DNA of 64,000 bases from Antitrichia curtipendula (Eukaryota; Streptophyta; Bryopsida; Hypnales; Leucodontaceae). Made by a program: the position numbers and the translations under genes. The stretch lies in NCBI GenBank assembly GCA_951230915.1, contig OX579633.1, positions 6,236,145 to 6,300,144 of the forward strand, in the 5' to 3' direction. This document shows, piece by piece, positions 47,701-58,230 of the stretch (positions are counted from its first letter, which is position 1; every line of letters begins with the position of its first letter). The notes beneath the pieces are model-generated. The model did no database searches. It saw only the letters and a program-made list of their open reading frames with translations, and was not told the DNA's origin.

Positions 47701-49846
47701 ATTTTCAGGGTTGACCGAAACAAGTATCAAATTCAGATTCCCTTGCCGCCGAAGATTGATCCCAGTGTCACAATGATGACAGTGGAGGAAAAGCCAGATG
47801 TCACCTACAATGATATTGGTGGCTGTAAAGAACAAATAGAAAAGATGCGTGAGGTCAGTGTTTTTGTCATGTAACCTCTAGAGATGTTGTAGATGTGTCC
47901 TAATAGGTTTCAATTCTTGTTTGGGGACTGATTAGATGTATACATGATATTGCTATAAAGTTACTTGTAGGACCTATTGGGATTGTGACAAGGTTAATGC
48001 TGCTGTTGGGATGTAGAATTGTTTAATGTGTTCGGTGAAATACGGATGATGTCATGGGCTTCTTTCATTACTTGTATTGCTTCCGCACTTAGTTCTGATA
48101 CATGGAAATCTATTGTTCTCTTCACTAGGTGGTGGAGTTGCCAATGTTGCATCCTGAGAAGTTTGTAAAACTGGGAATCGACCCGCCTAAAGGAGTTCTC
48201 TGCTATGGCCCTCCTGGAACTGGCAAGACTTTGTTAGCCAGAGCCGTTGCAAATAGAACGGATGCTTGCTTCATTCGTGTTATTGGCAGCGAGCTTGTTC
48301 AGAAATATGTAGGAGAGGGAGCACGAATGGTCCGTGAGCTTTTTCAGGTAATATTGCCGATTTTTCTATGTCTTTCAGGATCGGTATTGGTTGGTCTTGA
48401 AAAAGTTTTCCTGCCATTTACCTGCTATGACAACATTTGCATTGCAGATTGTCAAACTTACTCGTTGATTGGAGTCTTTCGTGTCTGAATCCCACATGTG
48501 TAATCGTTTAGTACAAATGTCCACGTTTTAAAAAAAATTCTGATGTAGAGTCATGTCTTCTTGTAACTCACTTACATGTTTCTCTTATTTGTGGTACGCG
48601 TGAGCAGATGGCTCGTTCGAAGAAGGCTTGCATTGTCTTTTTTGACGAGGTAGATGCCATTGGAGGCGCTCGGTTTGACGATGGTTCGGGTGGTGACAAT
48701 GAGGTCCAAAGGACGATGCTTGAGATAGTCAACCAGCTTGATGGTTTTGATGCTCGTGGCAACATTAAAGTGTTGATGGCAACCAACAGGTAAAATTCTC
48801 CTCTTTTATCAAAGGTTTTATTTGTTGCAAGGATTATGGTGCTTCTGTAAAGTAGCTGTATCACTTGTAGATATACATTTAAGGAAGGAGTATCGTAACT
48901 AGTTATACTCACTCTGCAAGCAAACATGAAAGACCTTCGCCTTTGCAAGATAAAGAGTTCCTGATTGATTCATACAATCCAAAATTTGTGAGAGCGGATT
49001 GCTATCGGTAATGTAGACAACTAAATAGGTGCATTACAGTAATACTAAAAATAATTGTTATTTGTTCAGACCTGATACGCTAGATCCAGCGCTTCTACGA
49101 CCAGGTCGGTTGGATCGCAAGGTGGAATTTGGGTTGCCCGATCTCGAAAGTCGATCCCAGATATTCAAGATCCACACGCGAACTATGAATATAGAGCGTG
49201 ACATTCGATTTGAGCTTCTTGCTCGCCTTTGCCCCAATTCCACAGGTTTCTATCCTTATTATCCTGGACTTGGTTTGTTCTTCTCATAAAAGTTGAGTGG
49301 TTCACTGTATTCTAACGTTAGGATTAATCCAATTCTTTCATATCTGCACATTTTTAACGTAGATCCTTGTGGTCCCAAGATTTTTGCTCTATCCTTAATA
49401 TTTGGATGTAAGGTCCTGCATAAATCGTATCTGTAGATTTATTAGAAGTTTAGTATGTCTGTATGCTTGTGAAAAATTAATTGGTTGGGATCATCTTTGA
49501 TTGGTTTTTGTTAGTTAGTTGAATGTTACCTGAGGACAGTGAAAGAAACGTTGAAGGAGAGGATTGGAATATCATGAGGCTATGGCACAAAGAGACTTGA
49601 TAGAAGTGGGCGAAGAATTGAGAAGATCGGTCCTCCAGATCAATGGTACCCTGAAATTACAAAACTGATGCAAGTACTGTGTTTTCAGGTGCCGACATTC
49701 GGAGTGTGTGTACCGAGGCAGGCATGTACGCAATTCGTGCACGTAGGAAAACTGTGACGGAGAAGGATTTCTTGGAGGCTGTCAATAAGGTCATTAAAGG
49801 TTACCAGAAGTTTAGTGCGACACCCAAGTACATGGTGTACAATTAG
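44704..49846 (+). CDS. RPT1: 26S proteasome regulatory particle AAA-ATPase subunit RPT1
   Basis: Ten exons: 44704-44787, 46485-46566, 46852-46943, 47052-47129, 47448-47509, 47709-47853, 48129-48347, 48608-48789, 49070-49245, 49689-49846. All junctions are GT-AG and in phase, giving 425 residues, the usual length for plant RPT1. Key motifs: N-terminal [22 protein letters not shown]-like region ([17 protein letters not shown]); Walker A GPPGTGKT (about 208-215); pore loop KYVGEGARM; Walker [10 protein letters not shown] (about 263-271); second region of homology [21 protein letters not shown]-terminal helical domain with [13 protein letters not shown] and the end KYMVYN, without the HbYX gate-opening motif. 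It forms the hexameric ATPase ring that unfolds ubiquitinated substrates into the 20S core. Intron 1 (about 1.7 kb) carries a repeat also found in FANCL and Psb27-like introns. Identification certain; intact. Confidence 0.98.
45866..46100. repeat. Copy of an intron-borne repeat family (RPT1 intron 1)
   Basis: CCCCTGTTACCAACTGCAAC, GATCTTTGAATGGAAATGG, CCCACTTTGAAATTACATCA and CTTGATCTCAACA occur in this order. The first is shared with 17220-17450 and the last three with 14217-14335. This copy therefore links the other two and looks the most complete. Confidence 0.7.
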
Positions 49847-51218
49847 CCCGGTTCCTGTAAGTGTTCATAAGTTTCCGAGATATCTTGGTTGATTGCCGGC
49901 TCGACATTGTAACCCGATATTTTTAAGACGTTCAAGAGATGTTCTCTTGGCAAGCGACATCGTGTTGGTGTAGTCCTAAACGGCCCTGACTTGGAATCCA
50001 AGAATGTGATGATCTAGAATGTGATGCAGCTGCACGTTTTTTAGAACTTTGTGGTCTGGAAAATTTACTCAAGTAGGGAGTTTTCTTCTATTTTTCTTTG
50101 TTTCTCTGCATACTTGCCGACTCTCTGCTTTGCTGCAGCGGTGTACAGTAGTCTCTTGTTGGTGAAGAAGCTAATATCACTGGTTTCTAGTTATTTGTTT
50201 ATGGAGAGGCACAGAATGCTTGCCTGTTAAACGCTAGGAAATGACTACGACTCTTGGTCCTAAGAATTTCTGTTTCACTTTACAGTTATGGGGCCACCCA
50301 TATGAGTCTTAGGCAACTAGAACTGCCGTACGGAATAATTGTAAATGATTTCAGGTGTGCTTGTTTTGTTCAACGGTTGGATCATTGGGATGGTAGTTGA
50401 CCTTTCCATCAACAGGCTGATAGGTTGGAGTACACGCTGCACTATAGTGCACAGTGCCACAGTATGATGAGTCCAAGCTGGATCCCTTCAACTAAGCTAG
50501 TCGTTGTACTGTTCTGGTTTGCAGAGCCTACAGAATTTTGTAGCATAGGAACTTCTGTGGCAAAGTCGCAGAGATATGAAAAAGATATTAATACAGGTGA
50601 ACCCCTAAATCTCAGCTTTAGTTGGATTGGATCTCATTAATTTTTTGTACAGCGAAGGGGTGACACACTGACACCAAGTTGCATGGGGATCAAACCAGGT
50701 CTAGGTAAGTTACTGGTGTCAAGTAACCAATCACTTTGAATAATCACTTTGGACAATTTTCCAGGGTGTACTACAGAACTGTTGCTTTGATATCAGTCAC
50801 CACACTAGTTCTTCCCTATGGATGTTGCTAGTCATACCTGGCTCTCCAAATTTTTGTTGTTTTCTTGTTACAATTGAGTGTGAAGGATTGTTATGAAGTC
50901 AGATACTTGTTTTCAGATTTGATTGCTCTGGTTTTTAGGAAACCTGGGAATGTTGAAATAGCCTCTGATGTGCAAATTTTGGGTGATGGTTTGTGGATAA
51001 TGTGCTTATGATGAGTCTTTGGTTTTGTTAGGAGAACCTGCAGCTATTTGCTTGAATTGGGTCTGGTTCATGAAGCTGGTGCCATTTGGTTCTTTGTGCT
51101 CGGTGGGTGCATTTTATGCAAACCCTGCTTCAATCAACGGTACAGTATTTCTTGAATGGGAGCTCCTCAGGGTGAAGATGATTAATTGTAGCAGTGGTAC
51201 AGTACACAAAAATCTCTT
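49847..51218. other. RPT1 3' flank, no further gene seen
   Basis: The first few hundred bases should be RPT1 3' UTR. Two open frames (50425-50640 and 51019-51222, plus strand) have no recognisable domain. No repeat structure noted. Confidence 0.5.
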
Positions 51219-52478
51219 TTAACCCTTAAACAAAATTGAGACCCAAATGTGACCTCAAAACCTAACCTAACTTGAAAATGATAAGGCAAACAGACACATT
51301 GGATACAGGATTGAACTATGAATAGTTGCACCATGTGAACAGTTGTGTCATGTAAAGATGCAAAATTGTCCCATTTTTATTTTTTAAATTAGGGTTCATG
51401 ATGTAATTTATGACCTACTATGTGATAGCATATTAGTACTCTAGTCAAATGCAATATAAACTAGTGAAGCATGTAAGTTAAGCATGTAACTAGTGAAGCA
51501 TGGTATATTCAAATACCACAAGATAACCACAAACATAGGTCAAGGGTGTAGTACTTACAAAAGGTGACATGCATAGCATGTAATCATTGTACATTTTGTT
51601 TCTTGCAAACCTCTTCTATTTCTAGATCTATTCATTGTCATTGTGTCATTGTATTTCTTCTTCTAAAGTTCCTTAAGAATAATAAATTTTTGAATATGCA
51701 AAATTGACAACAATTAAATTTTCTCAAATTTTTAGAAATATTTGTACAATATTTTTTATATTTTTGACATATTCCATTTAATTCCTAATTATTTATAAAA
51801 CTAACCTAGATGTAGGGTGTTGTTTTCCTTATATGAACCAATTGTATAGTGTCTTCACCTCCAATCTTGTGTAAACAATTTACTATATTTCCTAGTGACG
51901 CTTATTACTAAAAAAAATGCATTGCCACCTTTACAATTGACATGTTTATGCAATGCAAAAATCATCACGTGATTTGGACTTCCTTCTATGATCCATGTCC
52001 TAACGAAGAGTGACAATATATGTTGAATTGTTCTATTTCTATTTGTTTTGTATGTACAACATTTTATAAAATTGCATGGAAAAGTTAAAAAACTTTTAAA
52101 AAAAAAGCATGTTGCCCTCCCATTGATACCTTACAAGCTTATGAAAAAATTCAAGTAAATTAGAACTTTTTTGCACCTTCAAATACATCTTTGTATTCTA
52201 AAATGAGCACAATGATACTAGCACATGAGTACAAAGACGTGAGCCTATGAGCCTTGAACCTAGTTGTTGGAATGTATCTACAACCATTTGAAGGTGTTTA
52301 TAACATATGTACCTATAACATGGAAAGAGTTTATAATATAGGTACCTATTACATAGACACCTATAACCATAGAAGGTGTTTATAATATAAACTTGTGTGC
52401 TCACATGCTAGCACTCCCCAAATGCGCAAATGTTATACACATGAAGGACAAATGTTTTCAACATCCTTTAGGGGTTAA
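51219..52478. mobile_element. TTAA-flanked element (1260 bp)
   Basis: Left end TTAACCCTTAAACAAAATTG at 51219; right end CATCCTTTAGGGGTTAA ending at 52478. The interior is AT-rich and non-coding and differs from the 20597 group. It includes a short cluster (52300-52395) of ATAGGTACCTAT, ACACCTATAACC and GGTGTTTATAATAT words. Confidence 0.65.
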
Positions 52479-53880
52479 TTTGACCTTCTCTTCAATGAAA
52501 TTCTAGAATATTATGCATATTTGTCTCACATTAAGACAATTTGACCTCTAATGTCCAGTTTACACTAGATCCAAAGGTTAGGGGAAAATAATTTTTAAAG
52601 TTTTTGATTGGTTGAAATTGAGAAGTTCTTAGAAATTGGATTTACACCATCAAATGAAAGGTTGTGGGACAAAGTGCACTTTTTCCTATATGGCAAAAAA
52701 TTCCTCCAGTTTTGAGCCCTAAAAATATAATTGGATCCACCTTCTAAGGTAGGAATGATTGAAATTCTAGGGGTCTTTGCTAAAAAGCACTATAAGCCAC
52801 AAATTTTTCAAATATTTTATTAGTTTTTTTGATAAATGACCAAATTCTTCCTGTGCTCCATCAAGTAGCTATTAAAGTAGAACAACCCATTGTACACACC
52901 TACGGATTGCCCCCATTATGGATTTTTTCAGTTTGTGAGATTTTAGCTTCAATGTATATCTTACATGACAATAATGGAGTGATTAGTGACTTCATTAGGA
53001 ACTTGCAATTTTTTAGTCTAAATTCATTGTAAGAATTGACTTTTTAGGCCTTCCACGTTAGAAAATATTGTGATTGCTTAGGTGAGCAAAATGAGCATGA
53101 TGGACTTCGATTTTGTTGGTTCTACAATAGTCTATTTACTCTTTTGGGCAATGATACATTGAACACTTCAGAAATTCATAGCAAATTCATGCTTTGCCAA
53201 AAAAACATAATTTCAATTGCTCTTACTATTTCTCACACTTGTACTATTGTGAGAAAAAAATTGAAAATTTTCAGCAACAACATGAGGTCAAACTTCTAAT
53301 TCTAACCACAATGGGTTGTTTTACCTTACTATTCACTAAAATTTAAATGCTTCAAAAGAGGAGAGTTCTCTTTCTGAGACACATCTTTTTACATCATCAC
53401 CTTGCACAGAGCACAATTTGAAGTTTGAATTGTTCTGATCCTATTTTGTTTTGCCATTCCTTTGTCAAGCCAATTTTTTGCACATTTTTGGGGATTAAAT
53501 ACTAAATTACAAGCTTGGAGTCAAAATTCACCATAATGCAATTTTTGCAATTACAATTTCAACAGGCTTCATATGCCATATATCAACCATTTTCTAACCA
53601 ACTTGGTACTTCATTAAATTTTTTACGTAGTTCTACCTAAACTAATTGATTTAAAAATTCTATAGGTTTTTACTCTTGATCAATATTTTTACCAACTGTA
53701 TTTATAGAAATCTTCCTCTTTGAATAGTATTGATATCTATGTTTCTGATAAAACTATTCATCTTTTGTTAAAGATTAGAGTTTTAAGTAGTTCATATAGG
53801 TGAGTGGTAGATTTTTTTGCCTTTGATGATGCCTTGTCGTGATAATGCGAATTTAGAGAACAAGTGCTAGCGAGAGGAGG
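52479..53880. other. Gene-free stretch with a TA-element relative
   Basis: From about 53040 to 53345 the sequence is a diverged relative of 22960-23227 (GAAATTCATAGCAAATTCAT, ATTTCTCACACTTGT, GTTTTACCTTACTATTCAC). The rest shows no gene. Confidence 0.5.
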
Positions 53881-55142
53881 TTGAAATTTGCTCATGGATT
53901 TTGAAAGATTTTGTTGTTGCTATAGCAAAGGGGCTCGCAAATAAGGAGGCATCTCAATCAAAAAAGAGACAATGGCCAACAAATGGAGAAGCAATAAAGG
54001 GTAAGGCAAAAACAAAAGCAAAGAAGACCCAATTTGTAGCAAAGACAAAGGAGGTGGTAGATTTGGAAGAAGACTCAAAAGTGGATGATGAAATTGCATC
54101 AAATACAAAATAGAGGGATTCAAACATTGAGACTTTGAAAGCAATTCAAGGGAAGGTGGAAGAAGAATTTATAAGATCTACAAAAAAACAAGCCATTTTT
54201 TTCATAAATGCAACATTTTTTCAAAGGTGTCAATTTGTTTTCTTGAACGCTTCAAATTCTTTTGCAAAAGTATGAATTTGTTTTGAATTTTTTTAAATTT
54301 ATACAAAAATAAGTTAGTAAATTAAGGTCAATTAGGCATTTAAAAGATTGTTGCCCATTTGGCCCCCCTAGCCTTTTCTCCAAGTGAACTTGAAAATTCA
54401 ACCGGCAAGAAGAATTGAACCGAAAATCACTAGGAAAGGAATGTACGACTTCAGAGTTGACATACCTACTAGCTTTTCCTCCATAGTGAGTGTCCAAAAC
54501 CTCAAAATAAGTGTTTTCTACGTGTGTTTTTCTCAAGGCACAAAAAAGTGCCCTTTGAGATGATTTTTAACATTTTCTCTCAAAATGCCATACACATGTA
54601 AATATATTATATCTATTATAATTTTTTATATGGTTTACAATTTATAACATGGATTAATATATGATTACAAGTTCAAGCTAGAATGGTTGTGATCATCTGT
54701 GGCTTTAACCATTTGTTGGAATTGTGCAAGGCCAAGTACAAGAAGATTTACACAAAATACAAGAATGATAAGAGAGGGAGCAAAATTTCAAGAGCCGACC
54801 GCAGATAATAGCTAGTGCAAATTCTTTGATGAATTGAGCATTTGGAATTCAATACATGCAAGTATAAAAAAACAAATCCTATTGTGTGCTACAAAAGGTA
54901 ATGAGGATAACTATGAAGACCTAGCAACTCTAGAATTTGAATCCCTTACAAGTGAAGGGACATCATCACAAGTTTGTGAGGTCAAACTAGATGAGAAAAA
55001 GAAAATTCCAAAACTAGTTGCAAGGGATTTGGAAGCAAGTAATCACCAATTCCTCCAATTTCCTTACAACCTTCCCCAAAAGTGCAACTTTTGGAAAAAA
55101 AATATGGATAGACATATAGTAGCAATACTAAAAAAGTTGTAG
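53881..55142 (+). other. Lysine-rich open frames, unidentified
   Basis: Two plus-strand stretches look somewhat protein-like. One at 53901-54113 (GLANKEASQSKKRQWPTNGE, then a Lys-rich run and VVDLEEDSKVDDE); one at 54834-55142 (SIHASIKKQILLCATKGNED, YEDLATLEFESLTSEGTSSQ, LVARDLEASNHQFLQFPYNL). They lie in different parts of one region separated by stops. They may be relics of one decayed gene or transposon. No family recognised. Confidence 0.25.
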
Positions 55143-55928
55143 TAATTTTTTCATAACATTCAAGTCATCAAAATCAGCAAACTCTAGTAAAGATTATTTT
55201 TCAAATTTGAATTGTTATAGTGCTTTGGAAATTACTTCATGACTTTTTGTGTCCTTTTGCAAAAAATCCTCATCTTTTTCATCTTGTTTAATGAAAAAAA
55301 GCCTCTACTTCCTCATCTTCATTCTCATCATCAATGACGGTGGCAAATTTTAGAATTCTATGATTTACCTCATAAAGTGCCTCACATTCACCTTACATGA
55401 CTTAGCCTCCTACATTAGTGTCATCTTCAATTTGCTTCTTCATCTCCTTTTCAGCAACTTTCATTTCCTTCTCAACCTCTTCAACCGGCATTGCAAGTCA
55501 GATGTTACATTGGACATTATTGTTGACATAAAAACACAAGTTGTTTCATTGAAAGTCACCTAAAGTCTGTCACAAAAAAATATAAAATGGCACATAAAAC
55601 ACAAGGTTCTTATAGTGATTCTCTCAACTCTTAAGACTAATACTCAAAATTGCTATATTTGTTCATTTTCCTTGCAAAATCAATGTTTTACATGTTAATA
55701 ACATGTTGCATGATCATGTAAAAACACCAATACCACACCATCATCACTACAAGCTTTTGTCTCCTCTCATCAATAGTGCAGAAATTTCAGAGAATAAAGA
55801 AAAAAAAAGAAAAAAAAGAAAAAGAAAAAGGACATATAAAGAAAATCCCAAGGTTTGGGAGGGCTTTGGAGTAAGTACATGGTAGAAAAAACACCCCACT
55901 TACATGCTGCCCTATTTAAGAATATATA
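55143..55928. other. Gene-free stretch
   Basis: Nothing supported except an A/G-rich simple repeat near 55797-55830. A short open frame at 55360-55563 is Leu/Phe-rich without domain features. Confidence 0.5.
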
Positions 55929-56695
55929 TTAACCCATAAAGCACTAAACTGCATTTTTGGCAACATAGCAATTTTGGGCAGCTCACTACGAATGGAGTTT
56001 TCGTTTTTTTTCTTTGAAATTTTCACACAATATGTAACCGAGGAGTAGCTTAAGGTCCAACAATTTCATAACTTTTGACTACATGGGTAAATAGTTATGG
56101 TATGATATGTTGTTTCCATTGCCTAGGAGGCAACTTGGGCATCAAAAAAAACTTCTTGGAAATTCACTTTAAAAAATAATTAAAATTCGAATTTGGTTCT
56201 TTAGATCTTTATATACATGAAAAGCTTTGAATAATTCCATTTGTATTAATGAGATAAAAATTATGGAAGTTTAAGTTTGTAGGTAGTTGTGGAATCTCTA
56301 CTCTAAGATAAACTTTGAAGCCCTTTATTTAATATTAAATATTTAAAAAAACAAAACAAAACATTAGGTGTAGAGTGTAGATTGTTTATTACAACATTAC
56401 AACCATTGGGATTGGGATTTTTCAATTCCGTAAATAAATTGTTAACAGTTTAGTGTTTTGAATAAATTTTCTACTTCTTTCTACTTACTATTTTTCCTAT
56501 ATGTTGTACAATTCCTAATGATCTGAAAATTTTCAAGTATGTTTTCAGCTTGCCTTCAAGAATGAGTCCAAAGAGTGACCACCATTTCGGGCATTTTTTC
56601 ATACACATGTGACCATCTGAAGTGCAGCTGCCTGACTTTTGCAGGGCTAAAAAAAGTTTTTTTCCAATTCAAATGCTAATATCTTACAATCTACA
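55929..56695. mobile_element. Truncated TTAA-family copy
   Basis: Left end TTAACCCATAAAGCAC at 55929. The interior follows the reference copy closely and in the same orientation (AACATAGCAATTTTGGGCAG, TTCATAACTTTTGACTACAT, TGAGTCCAAAGAGTGACCAC, GAAGTGCAGCTGCCTGACTT). It stops near 56695 within the AATGCTAATATCTTACAATC segment, where a GC-rich block begins. The right end is missing. Confidence 0.75.
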
Positions 56696-57130
56696 TAGGG
56701 TTGACAAGACGTCCAGATGTCCGGGCGTCTTGCTAGACATCCAACGGACGTAGGCGCTAACCCTAGGACGTCATTTGACATATTGGATTTAAAATTCTAT
56801 CATCCAGTGGATTGTCGGACTGGTCATCGGGTTGTCGGGTGGATGGGGGTCAGGCGGATGGGGGGTTGGATGGATGGGCCATTGGGGTGTCGGGCGGACG
56901 GGGAGGCTAAAGGACCGATTGAGAGTCCGGTTGTCTGATTTCCCATCCGACAATCTGTCCAAGTATCCGACGTCCTATCCACTTCCTATGTCCGTCGGTT
57001 CAACCGTCCTTTGACGGTGGCCGTGTGATCCAACGGACACCGAATTCTGTCTGCACGATCTCCCGTCCAACTTTGTGCTGTCCGATTTGGATGTATGTGT
57101 CCACATTGCTTGGTTTGCCGTCGGACTCCA
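56696..57130. repeat. GC-rich block of degenerate GTCCG/GGACG words
   Basis: Starting GGGTTGACAAGACGTCCAGA, this block repeats GTCCG, GGACG, GTCGG and TGGATGGG words in both orientations. It contrasts sharply with the AT-rich flanks. Clusters of such subterminal words are typical of hAT-type ends, but no matching inverse end or 8-bp duplication was found, so the class is open. Confidence 0.5.
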
Positions 57131-57824
57131 TAAAACCTAGACTATTTGGTTAAGGAAAAAATAACTCCCACGTGTTTCACAATTGATGACAACACTATCT
57201 TCTATGGAAAGACACAAAGCTGAAGTACCTCACAAGGGAGACCAACCCTAGCATCTGCGCAGGAGCTGCATTCCTTTAATTAGCATTAATTTCTTACACC
57301 TCTGTCAATGTCGCCCATTGCTGGGGAGCATGTCAGGTTCATTCGCTTCAAAGACACATCCCCATAGCCTATAGAAGAGTCCAAGGGCATAGTGACCTTC
57401 TGTGGGCGCAAGATTATCCACCCTTAGTAATCAGGCGAACACCGACTAGGTTCTATGCCTTTATCTATTTTTTTAATATATGGAAGTGTTGTGAGCGAGG
57501 TCCACTGTGCCTTCCAAGCAATGAATCTTTTTTGCTAACGTCTCCTAAGTGTCGTGGATGGCAGCGAAACTACTAGAAATACATGGGTAACTAATAGGCT
57601 AATTGCAATGATTAGATGTGATAGTAAATCCTAAATTCCTAACTATCTATCCTATGTCTAGGGTTGACTGGCTAGTTGGTGTCATTTCTAACGTCCCTAA
57701 CTAAGTGAAAGGGGAACCCTCACGTTCCTTCCATGAACCTCTAAGACTATTTTTTGAGGTTTGACATTTCTCTCGGAATTTCTAACTCTACGGCTAACCC
57801 TAAGCTTAGTTTTTTACTCTAATT
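57131..57824. other. Gene-free stretch
   Basis: No gene or clear repeat. Composition is more balanced than the AT-rich DNA to the left. Confidence 0.4.
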
Positions 57825-58230
57825 TCCAATCTCTAAATGTAACTCTAGATTTTTACTTCTAGAGTGCTAACTTTAATTTTTACTTCTAATTTTGACTCTA
57901 TGTTTTGACTTTTATCCTCGGTTTTTTACTCCTAAATTAATCCTAGATTTTAACTCCTAATATTAACTCTAGGTTTTTATCCCTAACATTAATTCTAGAT
58001 TGTTACTCCTAACTTAACTCTAGATTTTTACTCCTAAATTAATCCTAGATTTTTACTCCTAAATTAACTCTAGATTTTTACTCCTAAATTAATCCTAGAT
58101 TTTTACTCCTAATATTAACTCTAAATTTTTTCTTATAAACTAACCCTAAGATATTTGCTTGAGAATTTGACTCCTAGATTAACTCTAGATTTTTATTCCT
58201 GAATTAATTCCTAGTTTAGATTCTAGATTC
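57825..58230. repeat. Minisatellite, 25-bp unit
   Basis: Units such as CTCCTAAATTAATCCTAGAT followed by TTTTA repeat, best preserved at about 58020-58110. AATCCTAG and AACTCTAG alternate there, giving a 50-bp higher-order period. Copies degrade toward both edges. Confidence 0.85.
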
